This document shows, one piece after another, positions 16,256 through 25,702 of a stretch of DNA of 64,000 nt. The notes under the pieces are model-generated. The model saw only the letters and a list, made by a program, of their open reading frames with translations, was not told where the DNA came from and did not search any database. Numbering within the stretch: position 1 is the stretch's first letter; every line of letters starts with the position of its first letter. A program made the translations under genes and the position numbers. Source of the DNA: Brachybacterium tyrofermentans (GTDB taxonomy: Bacteria > Actinomycetota > Actinomycetes > Actinomycetales > Dermabacteraceae); assembly GCF_014897585.1 (NCBI RefSeq), contig NZ_JABUXW010000022.1:1-64000 (forward strand), given 5' to 3'.

Positions 16256-16531
16256 GTCGAACACAGCGGGTCTCCTCGGGGCGGGGCGTGGGCACGACGT
16301 GGGCGGGCCGTGAACGGGCCGGTGGGTGGAAGGCGGGATCAGAGTCCCACACCGGGAGGGCTGCGGCCGACGGGGCCTGACGGCAGGCCCCGCCTGCGTG
16401 GCGCCGGGAGGTCGTGGGGCGCCGGCAGATGGTGCGGCGCCGGGGCTCGTCGGGATCGCGCAGGGCTCCCGCAGGTCACGGTTTCGCGTACTCCGCCCCC
16501 GCAACGCCCGGATCGGGGGGACGATGTGGGC

Positions 16532-17248
16532 ATGTCCCTCGATCTGGATCCCCTCGAGCTGCTCGCGGTCGCGCTGACCGCCGCGATGCTCGCTCTGCCG
16601 ATCGCCTTTCCCCTCGCGGTGGCCGCCATCGCCGCCCCGCGCCGGCTGTGGAACGGGGCGGGGCTCGCCCTGGGTCTCGGGATCCTGTTCGGCGTCATCG
16701 CCGCCATCGCGGGACACTTCCTCCACCTGCACGGAACGGCCCTGGTGGTGTCCTCGCTCGGGCATCTGCTGGGCCTGTCCCTCGCGGTCGTCGCGAGCGT
16801 CGTCATCGTGATCCGCTCCGACGGGTCCTGGGTGACCGCGCTCATCGGCATCCTGGCCTGTGCCGTGATCGGGCTGGGGGAGCCCAGTCAGGCCCTCCCG
16901 GCACTGTTCGGGCTGTCGCAGTCGGTGATCGTGGTGGGCGCCGGAATCGTGATCGAGGCCGTCGTGATCGTGGTGGTGGTCGGTGCCCTGGTCGCCGCGG
17001 CCGGGCGGGTGCGGGCCCTGCAGATCGGCATCGCCGCTGCCGGGGCCGTGGCCGCGGTGATGATCGGCATCTCGGTGACCCTGCATCTGCTGCGCGGACG
17101 CATCGAGCTCGAGGCGGGCGGGGTCCCGATCGTCACGCAGCTGGTCGTGATCGTGGTGGTGCTCGTGATCGGCACCGTCGGCGGGGCGGTGCTCGAGCGA
17201 TTCTCAGGCCGACGGGGCGACCTCGAAGCCGGCGGGGGCCAGTCGTGA
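16532..17248 (+). CDS. Hypothetical polytopic membrane protein
   Basis: 238 residues that are almost entirely hydrophobic, with about seven predicted membrane segments rich in Val, Ile and Ala (for example VIVVGAGIVIEAVVIVVVVG). The C-terminus is a short basic tail (RFSGRRGDLEAGG). No family could be assigned. A GACGAT box ends six bases before the ATG, so it may be leaderless. The last 45 bp overlap the end of the convergent IclR gene, which supports both stops but means that mutations there affect both. Confidence 0.6.
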   Translation: MSLDLDPLELLAVALTAAMLALPIAFPLAVAAIAAPRRLWNGAGLALGLGILFGVIAAIAGHFLHLHGTALVVSSLGHLLGLSLAVVASVVIVIRSDGSWVTALIGILACAVIGLGEPSQALPALFGLSQSVIVVGAGIVIEAVVIVVVVGALVAAAGRVRALQIGIAAAGAVAAVMIGISVTLHLLRGRIELEAGGVPIVTQLVVIVVVLVIGTVGGAVLERFSGRRGDLEAGGGQS

Positions 17249-18010
17249 GAGCTCGGTGCGCAGCAGCTCCGCGACCTCGGTGCGGCGGCGCGCGCCCATC
17301 CGTTCGATCGGGCCGGTGACGCTGACCGCCAGGGACCGGCTGCCGGGCCGCACGAGGGCGACGCCCACGCAGGCGATGCCCTGCTCGTTCTCCTCGACCT
17401 CGGTGGACCAGCCGCGCTGCGCGGTCTCGTCGATGATGTCGGAGAGCCGTGCGACGTCGACGAGCTGGCCCGGCTCCCCGGTGTTCACCGCGGTGGCCTG
17501 CGCGTACGCCTCCAGGGCGGCGCCGCGGACCCCGTCGGCCGCGAGCACCGCCCGGCCCATGGCGGTGCGGGCCGCCGGGGCGCGCTTGCCGATGCTGGAC
17601 CAGACGCGCACCGTGCGCTCGGGTTCGACCTTGTCCAGGTAGAGCACGTTGGCGCCGTCGAGCCGCCCCAGGTGCACGAGCTCTTGGGTGTGATGGGAGA
17701 TCGCCGCGAGCGCCGGCGCGAAGAGCGTCGGCAGGTTCTCCCCGCGCTCGAAGTGCGCGGCCAGCAGCGGCACGGCGCTGCCCAGGCGGTAGCTCTGGTC
17801 CGCATCCGCCTGCTCGGCGAAGTCCCGGTGGATCAGGGCGCGCAGCAGCCGGTGCACGGAGGCCTTGTTCAGGCCGCTCTGCGCAGCGATGGCCCGCAGG
17901 GTCATGCCGTCCGGGCCGGCGCCGGCGAGGATCTCGAGCAGGATCAGCGCCTTGTCCACGCTGCCGACAGGGGAGGCGGTGGGTTCAGAGGTCGACGTCA
18001 TGAGCCTCAT
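17204..18010 (-). CDS. IclR family transcriptional regulator, probable KdgR-like repressor
   Basis: 268 residues. Winged HTH at residues 16-80 (VDKALILLEILAGAGPDGMTLRAIAAQSGLNKASVHRLLRALI) and an IclR effector domain with SHHTQELVHLGRLDGANVLYLDKV, GKRAPAARTAMGRAVLA and EEVEENEQGIACVGV. KdgR-type members respond to 2-keto-3-deoxygluconate or related intermediates. It diverges from a transporter and D-mannonate dehydratase gene pair, and the motif in the intergenic region also occurs before the KDG operon, so these are its likely targets. ATG 18010 (MRLMTS) or ATG 18001 may be used. Confidence 0.85.
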   Translation of the reverse strand: MRLMTSTSEPTASPVGSVDKALILLEILAGAGPDGMTLRAIAAQSGLNKASVHRLLRALIHRDFAEQADADQSYRLGSAVPLLAAHFERGENLPTLFAPALAAISHHTQELVHLGRLDGANVLYLDKVEPERTVRVWSSIGKRAPAARTAMGRAVLAADGVRGAALEAYAQATAVNTGEPGQLVDVARLSDIIDETAQRGWSTEVEENEQGIACVGVALVRPGSRSLAVSVTGPIERMGARRRTEVAELLRTELSRLAPAGFEVAPSA

Positions 18011-18082
18011 TGTCCCCTCGACGTGCCGCGCTGGGACGGCGTTGCCGACCCTGGACCGGAGCCCTATGCTTATCGCGCATCT

Positions 18083-18098
18083 TGAAACGGATGTTTTG
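18083..18098. promoter_or_regulatory. Candidate IclR operator (copy 1)
   Basis: TGAAACGGATGTTTTG lies between the divergent IclR and transporter genes. Its first eight bases and the GTTT core at the same spacing recur before the fructuronate reductase operon at 35158-35173 (TGAAACGGCAGTTTCG). A CGAAACGATATG sequence follows at 18104-18115 and could be a second half-site. The shape resembles KdgR boxes of TGAAAC..GTTTCA type. Confidence 0.5.
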
Positions 18099-18186
18099 CA
18101 TACCGAAACGATATGTGATCCGGCGCGCTCTGTCAGCCCGTCGGCATCAGCTCGCCCGCCGTGTGCGGGCCGCGCGAAGGAGCACG

Positions 18187-19605
18187 ATGAGCAGCACCCC
18201 CACCACCGCCTCGGAGGGCGGGCCCAGCACGCCCGGTGACCCGGCGGCGAGCCCCGCCCAGCCCGTCCGCTCCGTAGGCGACCTCGTGCGCGCCGCCGTC
18301 TCCGGCTGGCTCGGCACCGCCCTGGAGTTCATGGACTTCCAGCTGTACTCCCTGGCCGCCGCCCTGGTGTTCAGCCAGCTGTTCTTCGCCTCCTCGGATC
18401 CGGGCATGGCCGTGATCGGCGCGATGGCCACCTACGGCGTCGGCTACGTCGCCCGCCCCGTCGGCGCCTGGTACTTCGGGCGCATGGGCGACCGCATCGG
18501 CCGCAAGAAGGTCCTCTTCTACACGATCGTGCTCATGGGCACGGCGACCACCCTGATCGGCGTGCTGCCCACCTACAGCCAGGTCGGGCTCCTGGCCCCG
18601 GCGCTGCTGGTGCTGCTGCGCCTGCTGCAGGGCTTCGGCGCGGGCGCGGAGATCTCCGGCGCCGGCGTGATGCTCTCCGAATACGCCCCGGTCAAGCGCC
18701 GCGGGCTCGTCGCCTCCCTGGTCGCGCTCGGCACCAACTGCGGAACCCTGTTCGCCTCCGCGATCTGGGCGGTGCTGCTGGTGGTCGTCACCGAGCAGCA
18801 GCTGCTCGACTGGGCCTGGCGGATCCCCTTCATCGCCAGCGCCCTGGTGATGGTGTTCGCCGTGTGGGTGCGCCTGAACCTCAAGGAGAGCCCCGTCTTC
18901 GAGGCCCGCGGCGACGTGGTCGACGGCGAGTCCGTCGGGCATGAGGAGATCGCCGCCGGCGAGGCGCCCTCCGAGGCCGCGGAGTTCAAGCAGGCCCCGT
19001 CGCTGACGGTCAAGTCCGTCGCGGTCGCCTTCCTGCTGCGCTTCGGCCAGGCCGGCAACTCCGGCATGATCCAGACCTACCTCATCACCTTCATGACGGT
19101 GTTCCTGCTGCTGGACAAGCAGCTCTCCACCGAGGTCGTCATCATCTCCTCGCTGGTCGCCTTCGTGACCGTTCCCGTGGTCGGCCTGCTCGGCGACAAG
19201 TACGGGCGCAAGACGATGTACACGATCATGAGCGCCGCCGGCCTGGTCGCGGCCCTGCCCTGCGTGCTGCTGATCGTCTCCGGGCAGACCTGGCAGGTCA
19301 TCGTGGGATACGTGGTCCTCCACAACCTCGGCGTGATGTCCCTGGCGTCGATGGAGAACCTGACCCTGCCCGAGATCTTCGGCGCGAAGAACCGCTACCA
19401 GGCCACCGGCGTGGTGCGCGAGGTCGCCGCCATCGTCGCCACCGGCGCGACCCCGGTGATCGCGGCCGCGATCGTCAGCGCCACCGGCTCCTGGATCCCC
19501 GTCGCCGTGATCATCATGTTCTTCAGCGGCTGTGCCCTGTTCGCCGCGATCTGGATGAAGGAGGTCGCCGGGCGCGACCTCACGGACCCCCGCCCCGCCA
19601 TGTGA
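18187..19605 (+). CDS. MFS transporter, metabolite:H+ symporter (MHS) type
   Basis: 472 residues, twelve membrane segments. The family signatures are clear: ALEFMDFQLYSLAAALVF, RPVGAWYFGRMGDRIGRKKVL (motif A) and RLLQGFGAGAEISGAGVMLSEYAP. MHS proteins import organic acids such as 2-oxoglutarate, proline, shikimate or sugar acids. Its position between the IclR regulator and manD points to hexuronate or aldonate uptake. GAAGGAG precedes ATG 18187. A charged loop (VVDGESVGHEEIAAGEAPSE) joins the two halves. manD follows 76 nt downstream, so they are likely co-transcribed. Confidence 0.9.
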   Translation: MSSTPTTASEGGPSTPGDPAASPAQPVRSVGDLVRAAVSGWLGTALEFMDFQLYSLAAALVFSQLFFASSDPGMAVIGAMATYGVGYVARPVGAWYFGRMGDRIGRKKVLFYTIVLMGTATTLIGVLPTYSQVGLLAPALLVLLRLLQGFGAGAEISGAGVMLSEYAPVKRRGLVASLVALGTNCGTLFASAIWAVLLVVVTEQQLLDWAWRIPFIASALVMVFAVWVRLNLKESPVFEARGDVVDGESVGHEEIAAGEAPSEAAEFKQAPSLTVKSVAVAFLLRFGQAGNSGMIQTYLITFMTVFLLLDKQLSTEVVIISSLVAFVTVPVVGLLGDKYGRKTMYTIMSAAGLVAALPCVLLIVSGQTWQVIVGYVVLHNLGVMSLASMENLTLPEIFGAKNRYQATGVVREVAAIVATGATPVIAAAIVSATGSWIPVAVIIMFFSGCALFAAIWMKEVAGRDLTDPRPAM

Positions 19606-19681
19606 GGCCGCGCGCTCGCACGGCCCTCACCGCCATCGACCACACTGATACCCACCCCGCCGTTTCCCAGGAGAGCACCCG

Positions 19682-20920
19682 ATGAGCATCGAACGCATCG
19701 ACGTCAACGTCACCAGCCCCGGCCGCAACTTCGTGACCGTGAAGGTCACCACGAGCGACGGCATCGTGGGACTCGGCGACGGCACGCTCAACGGCCGTGA
19801 GCTCGCCGTCGTCTCCTACCTGCGCGATCACGTCGCACCCACCCTGATCGGCCGCGACGAATCGGCCATCGAGCAGACCTGGCAGTACCTCTACCGCAGC
19901 CCCTACTGGCGCCGCGGTCCGGTCACGATGGCCGCCGTCGCCGCGATCGACATGGCGCTGTGGGACATCGCCGCGAAGAAGGCCGGCGAGCCGCTGTACA
20001 AGCTGCTCGGCGGCGCTTCCCGCACCGGCCTGCTCACCTACGCGCACGCCTCCGGCACCACGATCGAGAAGCTCAACGAGGCCATCCACGGCTATGTCGA
20101 GCAGGGCTTCGGCGCGGTGCGGATCCAGGCGGGGGTGCCCGGGCTGGACCAGATCTACGGGGTGCACGACTCCGAGCCCGGCGGGAAGTACGAGTACGAG
20201 CCCGCAGGCCGGGCTGACGCCGGCGCGGCGATGCGGCCGACGGAGGAGACCTGGGATACCCGCGCCTACCTCCGCCACCTACCCACCGTGTTCGAGGGCG
20301 TGCGCGAGGAGTTCGGCCCCGAGCTGCGGCTCCTGCACGACGGCCACCACCGCATGAGCCCGATCGAGGCCGCGAAGCTCGCGAAGTCCCTGGAGCCCTA
20401 CGACCCGTTCTGGCTCGAGGACTGCACGCCCGGCGAGGACCAGGCCGTGCTGCGCCTGGTTCGCCAGCATTCGGTGACGCCCCTGGCCATCGGCGAGGTC
20501 TTCAACTCGGTGCACGACTACCAGACCCTCATCACCGAGCGCCTCATCGACTACGTGCGCTCCTCGGCCACCCACGCCGGCGGCATCACCGGCCTGCGCC
20601 AGATTATGGCTTTCGCGGCGGTCTACGGGATCCGCTCCGGATTCCACGGGCCCACGGACGTCTCCCCGGTGGGCATGGCCGCGAACCTCCACCTGGGCCT
20701 CGCGATCCACAACTTCGGGATCCAGGAGTACATGCCGCACTCCGAGACCACCCTGTCGGTGTTCCGCACCAGCTACCGCTTCGAGAACGGTCTGCTGCAC
20801 CCGGGGGAGGCCCCGGGTCTCGGCGTCGAGCTCGATGAAGAGGCCGCTGCAGCCCACGAGTACGTGCCCGCGTACCTGCCGGTGAACCGCCTGCGCGACG
20901 GGTCCGTGCACGACTGGTGA
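19682..20920 (+). CDS. manD: D-mannonate dehydratase, enolase superfamily (ManD)
   Basis: 412 residues. The enzyme dehydrates D-mannonate (or D-gluconate in low-efficiency members) to 2-keto-3-deoxygluconate. Residues reported as catalytic in ManD are at the same positions: Arg147 in [11 protein letters not shown] and Tyr159 in DQIYG, with a His two residues after the first metal-binding Asp ([11 protein letters not shown], Asp220/His222). Further metal ligands lie in [12 protein letters not shown] and IGEVFNS. The long loop [13 protein letters not shown] between the domains is typical. Full length with a GGAGAG ribosome binding site. Distinct from UxuA, which is absent here. Confidence 0.9.
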   Translation: MSIERIDVNVTSPGRNFVTVKVTTSDGIVGLGDGTLNGRELAVVSYLRDHVAPTLIGRDESAIEQTWQYLYRSPYWRRGPVTMAAVAAIDMALWDIAAKKAGEPLYKLLGGASRTGLLTYAHASGTTIEKLNEAIHGYVEQGFGAVRIQAGVPGLDQIYGVHDSEPGGKYEYEPAGRADAGAAMRPTEETWDTRAYLRHLPTVFEGVREEFGPELRLLHDGHHRMSPIEAAKLAKSLEPYDPFWLEDCTPGEDQAVLRLVRQHSVTPLAIGEVFNSVHDYQTLITERLIDYVRSSATHAGGITGLRQIMAFAAVYGIRSGFHGPTDVSPVGMAANLHLGLAIHNFGIQEYMPHSETTLSVFRTSYRFENGLLHPGEAPGLGVELDEEAAAAHEYVPAYLPVNRLRDGSVHDW

Positions 20921-21300
20921 GCCGAGGAGCGTCGCGCGCCGCGTGCCGCGGGCCGTGTGCCATCTGCTGCGGGACGTGGGCAGTGTGCCCGGGTGGACCT
21001 GGCGCGCTGCCGGGCACAGCCGAGCCGGGCCCGCTGTCGTCGGCTGCTTTCCGCGACGAGTGCGACGTTAGCGCTGGCATGAGGGTGGCATCGGGTTCGT
21101 AAGGTCGCACTGGATGAGCCAGGACCGCACGGGGCGACCCGGGGCGACCTGGGACGACCTGAGGTGGCCCGGGGTGATCCAGGACGACCAAAGGGCGACT
21201 AACGGTGTGCCAGGAGCGACTGCGTAGCGCTGCCGTGCCCGGAGTTCGTACTGGGTGCTGCCGCGCGCGATGCCGGATCCGGATGCTTAGGGTGGGGTCC
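20921..21300. other. Intergenic region with degenerate repeats
   Basis: 380 bp without a credible gene. The first 200 bp are GC-rich and irregular. The stretch 21121-21200 is a 10-bp degenerate tandem repeat (listed separately). The last 100 bp contain the promoter and ribosome binding region (GGGTGGGGT before ATG 21301) of the sulfotransferase-like gene. Confidence 0.5.
21121..21200. repeat. 10-bp degenerate tandem repeat, eight units
   Basis: Eight 10-bp units, all in phase with position 21121, approximate GGGGYGACCY: two units begin GGGGCGACC exactly, others are GGGACGACCT, GAGGTGGCCC, GGGGTGATCC and AGGACGACCA. It lies after manD. Confidence 0.7.
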
Positions 21301-23139
21301 ATGCGCGTCGATCCTGATCCCGTATCCGCCCTCGACGTTGAGCTCGGTCTCCTGCCTGCCGTGACGACAGGGAGAGGCACGCCCCGGAATGGTGCGACCG
21401 GGGGAGGCGTGACCCGGGGACGCTCCCCGGTCCGTCGGCGGACGCTCCTGGCCGGCGCTGCCGGCACCTCGCTGGCCCTGCTCGCCCTGGCCGCCTGCAG
21501 CGACGAGGACCCTGGGCCCGGTCCGCAGGAGCCGGACGCCGAGAAGGTCGCCGAGCTGAGCGTCGTCTACAGCGAGAACCCGGCCGCGCGCGGCGACTGG
21601 ACCGTCTGGTCCGTCGGCTACGACCTCGCCGAGGACCAGGACGCCCCGCCGCTGTACGACGCCACCACCCAGCAGGCGCGGCACGAGGCGCTGCAGGCGA
21701 AGAAGGCCGAGAAGGACTGGACCCGCGAGGACCCGCTGCTGGTGCTCGACCCCTACGGCAGCACCCGCACCGGGCTGTACGTCTACTTCGAGGACGCCGC
21801 GAGCGGACAGCTCGAGGTCGTCTCGAAGGCCGCCGCCACGGGCGACTTCGCGCACACGGCCGCCAACCATGCGGCGGAAACCGGCTTCGAGGGCCTGGTC
21901 ATAGGCCTGATCCCCGGCGCCCACAACACGCTGACGCTGACCTGGACCCCCGAGAGCGGCAGCGGAACCGCCGGAGAGCTGCGGATCAAGGCACCCACCA
22001 CGGAGTCCGGCTACGGCACGGCCGTGACCGCCGATATCGCCGACCCGGGTGCCCTCACCCCGGGACTGTTCGCCCTCAGCGGCGTCACCGCCCAGAGCAA
22101 CAACACCTACCTGGTCGACAACACCGGCACGATGCGCGCCGAGGTGATCTCGGGCGACTCCGCCGCGCACCACTTCGTCGTCGAGGACGGGAAGCTCGTG
22201 ATCACCACCGGGTCCCGGCAGATCGGCATGCTCGATCCGCTCGGGCACGCCCGCACCCTCATCGATCTCGGCGACCACAGCGTCCACCACGACCTCGCCG
22301 TGGTGGACGGCATCGCCTACGTGCTCACGTCGGACGCGACCTCGGAGCGGGTCGAGGACCGCGTGATCCGGGTTGATCTCGCCTCCGGGGACGTCGCCCA
22401 GGTGGTCGACCTGCAGGAGCTCTTCCCGGAGTACGAGAAGCTCGCCCACGCTCAGGAGGGGGAGGCCGGCGGGTCCGAGGTCCAGGGCAAGGACTGGATC
22501 CACATCAACTCCATCGACGTCCGCGAGGGCGTCATGTACCTCTCCGCCCGCGAGACCTCCACGATCATCGCCCTGGACGACGCCCTCGACCCCGGCTCCG
22601 AGCCCACGGTGCGTTGGATGATCGGGGTGGAGGCGCTCTGGGAGGGCACCGGCTACGAGGAGAAGTTCCTGGCCGCCGAGGGCACGGTGATCGGCAACGC
22701 CGGCCAGCACAGCGTGCGACGCCTCGACGACGATGCCTTGGACGAGGGCCAGTTCTACCTCGAGATGTTCAACAACAACTACTGGCGGATGAGCACCCGC
22801 GACGACGCCGACTGGAAGGACAACGGCCCCCAGGACGCCTCCCTGGAGGAGCACGACGGGGTCAGCCACGCCCTGCGCTACCTGGTCGACGAGAACGCCG
22901 GCACCTTCGCGCAGGACGAGGTCGTCGAGCTGCCCTACTCCTCGGTGGTCTCCAACGTGGACCGCCTCGGCGACGGCGGCATCGACCAGCCGATGATCGC
23001 GAACTCCGGGCGCGCGAACGAGTTCTCCGAGCGGGCGGCCGACGGGACGGTGCTGGCCACCTATCGCTACGACTCCGCCAGCCACGGCTACCGGGTCTAC
23101 AAGGATCCGTTCGACGGGTTCTGGTTCAGCGGACAGTGA
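21301..23139 (+). CDS. Arylsulfate sulfotransferase-like (AssT-like) lipoprotein
   Basis: 612 residues. An N-terminal twin-arginine and lipobox sequence (VRRRTLLAGAAG, then LALLALAACSDE) predicts Tat export and a lipid anchor at the Cys. The core matches the beta-propeller AssT fold: KDWIHINSIDV at residue 399-409 carries His401 at the place of the catalytic sulfohistidine in AssT, followed by YLSARETSTIIALDD and VRWMIG, then GNAGQHSVRR. AssT enzymes move sulfate between phenols without PAPS. The N-terminus before the twin Arg is 40 residues long, so the true start may be a downstream GTG (21361 or 21409). Sulfotransfer is inferred by family; arylsulfotransferase-like proteins of actinobacteria are often uncharacterised. 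Confidence 0.75.
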   Translation: MRVDPDPVSALDVELGLLPAVTTGRGTPRNGATGGGVTRGRSPVRRRTLLAGAAGTSLALLALAACSDEDPGPGPQEPDAEKVAELSVVYSENPAARGDWTVWSVGYDLAEDQDAPPLYDATTQQARHEALQAKKAEKDWTREDPLLVLDPYGSTRTGLYVYFEDAASGQLEVVSKAAATGDFAHTAANHAAETGFEGLVIGLIPGAHNTLTLTWTPESGSGTAGELRIKAPTTESGYGTAVTADIADPGALTPGLFALSGVTAQSNNTYLVDNTGTMRAEVISGDSAAHHFVVEDGKLVITTGSRQIGMLDPLGHARTLIDLGDHSVHHDLAVVDGIAYVLTSDATSERVEDRVIRVDLASGDVAQVVDLQELFPEYEKLAHAQEGEAGGSEVQGKDWIHINSIDVREGVMYLSARETSTIIALDDALDPGSEPTVRWMIGVEALWEGTGYEEKFLAAEGTVIGNAGQHSVRRLDDDALDEGQFYLEMFNNNYWRMSTRDDADWKDNGPQDASLEEHDGVSHALRYLVDENAGTFAQDEVVELPYSSVVSNVDRLGDGGIDQPMIANSGRANEFSERAADGTVLATYRYDSASHGYRVYKDPFDGFWFSGQ

Positions 23140-23154
23140 TCGGTGCGGTGACTG

Positions 23155-23194
23155 GTGCCGTGCCGTGCCGTGCCGTGCCGTGCCGTGCCGTGCC
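23155..23194. repeat. 5-bp tandem repeat, eight perfect units
   Basis: GTGCC occurs eight times in a row, followed by GTGC repeats. It lies 16 bp after the stop of the AssT-like gene and could change length by slippage; no coding frame is affected. Confidence 0.9.
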
Positions 23195-23371
23195 GTGCGT
23201 GCCTGCGTGCGTGCGGGCGGGCGCGGCTGTGGAACGTCCTGTTGCCGCGGTCACCGCAGGGGGCACCATGGGGTCGGACCCCGCAGCAGATCGCCCGGAG
23301 TCACGAGGGCGTCCACCCCGCCCGCCTGCCCCGGGGCGGCCGATCTCGACCTCTCGAAGGGAAGACCACCG

Positions 23372-25321
23372 GTGACCCCTGCTCCGCCCGCCGCCCAGAC
23401 CGACGGCCCGTCCGCCGAGCACTCTCCCGCAGACCGCTCGTCGGCCGACCGCCGCACGCCCACCACTCACTCGTTCGTGACGCCGCCCGGCCCGACCACT
23501 CGCCCCACGCTCCAGGGGACCTTCGGGATGTCCGCCTCGACCCACTGGATCGCGACGGCCTGCATGCAGAGCGTGCTCGAGCGCGGCGGGAACGCCTTCG
23601 ACGCCGCCGCCGCGGGAGCCTTCGTGCTGCACGTGGTCGAACCCCACCTCAACGGCCCCGGCGGCGACATGACCGCGATCCTCGCAACCGCCGAGGACCC
23701 CACCCCCGTCGTGCTCATGGGCCAGGGGCCCGCGCCCGCCGGGGCGACCATCGAGCACTACCGCTCCGAGGGGCTCACGGCCGTGCCGGGCACGGGCGCC
23801 CTCGCCGCCGCGGTCCCGTACGCGGTCGACGCCTGGCTGCTGCTCCTGGAGGAGAGGGGCACCTGGGAGCTCGAGGACGTCCTGTCCTACGCGATCGACT
23901 GCGCGGAGAACGGCCACCCCGTGCTGGCCTCCGTCAGCACCCAGATCGCGACGGTCTCGCAGACCTTCACCGAGCACTGGCCCAGCTCAGCGGCTCTGTG
24001 GATGCCCGAGGGGACGCCACCGGTGGCCGGCGAGCTGATCCGCAACCCCGAGTACGCGGCCGTGCTCCGGGACCTTGTCGCCGCAGGCGGGGGGATCGAG
24101 CCGCACGCCGCGGGTGGGGGCATCGGCATCGAGCCGGAGGCCCCGAGTGGACGTGAGGCCAGGATCGCCGCCGCTCGGGAACGCTGGCGCACCGGTCCGG
24201 TGGCCCAGGCCGTCACCGAGTTCCTGCGCACCCCGCACCGCCATTCCGACGGCGCCGACCACGCCGGCGTGATGACCCTCGGGGACTTCGCCGCGATCGA
24301 GGCACGCGTCGAACCCGCCGCGACCTCCACCTTCCGCGGCTGGACGGTCGCCAAGACCGGCGCCTGGGGGCAGGGACCCGCTCTGCTGGAAGCCCTCGGC
24401 ATCCTGGAGGGGTACGACGACGACCATCTCGACCCCTCGACCGAGCAGGGCGCCCACACGATCCTGGAGGCACTCAAGCTGGCCCTCGCCGACCGCGACG
24501 CGCACTTCGGAGATGGTGATGTCGACCTGGAGCGGCTGCTCTCCCCGGACTACCTCGCCGCCCGTCGCGCCCTGATCACCGAGGCGGCGTCGCACGAGTT
24601 CCGTCCGGGCGCGCTCGGCGACTCCCCGTCGGCCCGGCCCCCGCTGCTCACCGAGGACGAGCTCGCGCAACGCACGGGCCAGCCCGTCGACCGCGGCACG
24701 GGCGAGCCGACGGTCCGCGCGACGGGGGAGGCCCGCGGGGACACCTGCCACCTCGACGTGGTCGACCGGTGGGGGAACATCATCAGCGCCACCCCGTCCG
24801 GCGGTTGGCTCCAGTCCTCGCCCACGATCCCCGGCCTCGGGTTCTGCCTGGGCACCCGGCTGCAGATGATGTGGCTTGACGAGGACCTCCCGTCGGCCCT
24901 GCGCCCCGGCCGGCGCCCGCGCACCACGCTCACCCCGACGCTGGTGCTGCGCGACGGCGCCGCCGTGCTCGCCTGTGGGTCTCCGGGCGGTGACCAGCAG
25001 GACCAGTGGCAGCTGCTGTTCCTGCTGCGCGTGCTCGTGGGCGGGCTCGACCTCCAGCAGGCGATCGACGCCCCGGCCCTGCACACGCTCTCGATGCCGG
25101 GCTCTTTCTGGCCCCGCACCTGGTCGCCGGGCCGAGCGGTCGTCGAGGATCGGCTCGGGGAGGACCTCCTCGCCGGCCTCGCAGCGCGCGGGCACGACGT
25201 GATCCGCGCCGGCGACTGGTCCCTCGGTCGTCTGTCCTGCGTGATGCGCGATCCGCGCACCGGGATCCTTCGCGCCGCGGCGAACTCCCGCGGCTCCCAG
25301 GGCTACGCTGCCGGCCGCTGA
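23372..25321 (+). CDS. Gamma-glutamyltransferase-like protein
   Basis: 649 residues. The N-terminal nucleophile fold is recognised by STHWIATACMQSVLERGGNAFDAAAAGAFVLHVVEPHLNGPGGD and the processing/catalytic Thr458 in GDTCHLDVVDRWGNIISATPSGG, where self-cleavage before Thr makes the large and small subunits. ACGSPGGDQQ near the end replaces the usual SPGG oxyanion loop. Family enzymes move or hydrolyse gamma-glutamyl groups. There is no signal peptide (the N-terminus is Pro/Ser/Asp-rich), so it would be cytosolic; many such 'GGT-like' proteins have different substrates. GTG 23372 follows GAAGGGAAG. Confidence 0.85.
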   Translation: MTPAPPAAQTDGPSAEHSPADRSSADRRTPTTHSFVTPPGPTTRPTLQGTFGMSASTHWIATACMQSVLERGGNAFDAAAAGAFVLHVVEPHLNGPGGDMTAILATAEDPTPVVLMGQGPAPAGATIEHYRSEGLTAVPGTGALAAAVPYAVDAWLLLLEERGTWELEDVLSYAIDCAENGHPVLASVSTQIATVSQTFTEHWPSSAALWMPEGTPPVAGELIRNPEYAAVLRDLVAAGGGIEPHAAGGGIGIEPEAPSGREARIAAARERWRTGPVAQAVTEFLRTPHRHSDGADHAGVMTLGDFAAIEARVEPAATSTFRGWTVAKTGAWGQGPALLEALGILEGYDDDHLDPSTEQGAHTILEALKLALADRDAHFGDGDVDLERLLSPDYLAARRALITEAASHEFRPGALGDSPSARPPLLTEDELAQRTGQPVDRGTGEPTVRATGEARGDTCHLDVVDRWGNIISATPSGGWLQSSPTIPGLGFCLGTRLQMMWLDEDLPSALRPGRRPRTTLTPTLVLRDGAAVLACGSPGGDQQDQWQLLFLLRVLVGGLDLQQAIDAPALHTLSMPGSFWPRTWSPGRAVVEDRLGEDLLAGLAARGHDVIRAGDWSLGRLSCVMRDPRTGILRAAANSRGSQGYAAGR

Positions 25322-25388
25322 CCCGGGCGCTGCGAGCCACTCGACCCCCGATCGCCCCGTTCTCTCTCCGACACCTTCTTGACCCCTC

Positions 25389-25432
25389 GATTCCCTCGAT
25401 TCATGCCGCTGGTGGGGCATATCGAGGGAATC
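25389..25432. repeat. Palindromic repeat element, copy A
   Basis: 12-bp perfect arms (25389-25400 and 25421-25432) enclose a 20-nt centre that itself has ATGCC/GGCAT pairing. A related sequence is at 27113-27155, after mgtE. It lies between the GGT-like gene and mgtE. Could be a bidirectional terminator or a dispersed repeat. Confidence 0.6.
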
Positions 25433-25555
25433 CGGCACGGTGAGGTCGGCAGAGCGTATCGACCGGTGGGTCCCGCCTCAGGAGGAAGGTCTGACCTGAG
25501 GCGGGACTCGCGCGGTGCCTACCCCTTGCCACATACGGCCTGCCCGTGCAGCCTG

Positions 25556-25667
25556 CCGCTCGCCGCTCGCCGCTCGCCGCTCGCCGCTCGCCGCTCGCCG
25601 CTCGCCGCTCGCCGCTCGCCGCTCGCCGCTCGCCGCTCGCCGCCCACTGCTCGCCGCTCACTGCTCG
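25556..25667. repeat. 7-bp tandem repeat upstream of mgtE
   Basis: CCGCTCG occurs 12 times without error from 25556 to 25639, followed by four degenerate units ending 25667. It ends 35 bp before the mgtE start codon, so it overlaps the promoter region. Seven-bp units shift frame each time, so coding is not expected. Confidence 0.9.
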
Positions 25668-25702
25668 CCCCTGCGGCCTGCGGACTCGGACACAATGGAG
25701 AC

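Noticed and set aside
20921..21120. Small gene after manD
   Set aside because: Cys-rich frames appear here but no start with a ribosome binding site or family match supports them.
25556..25667. Possible CRISPR array
   Set aside because: The units are 7 bp and contiguous with no spacers; it is a simple tandem repeat.
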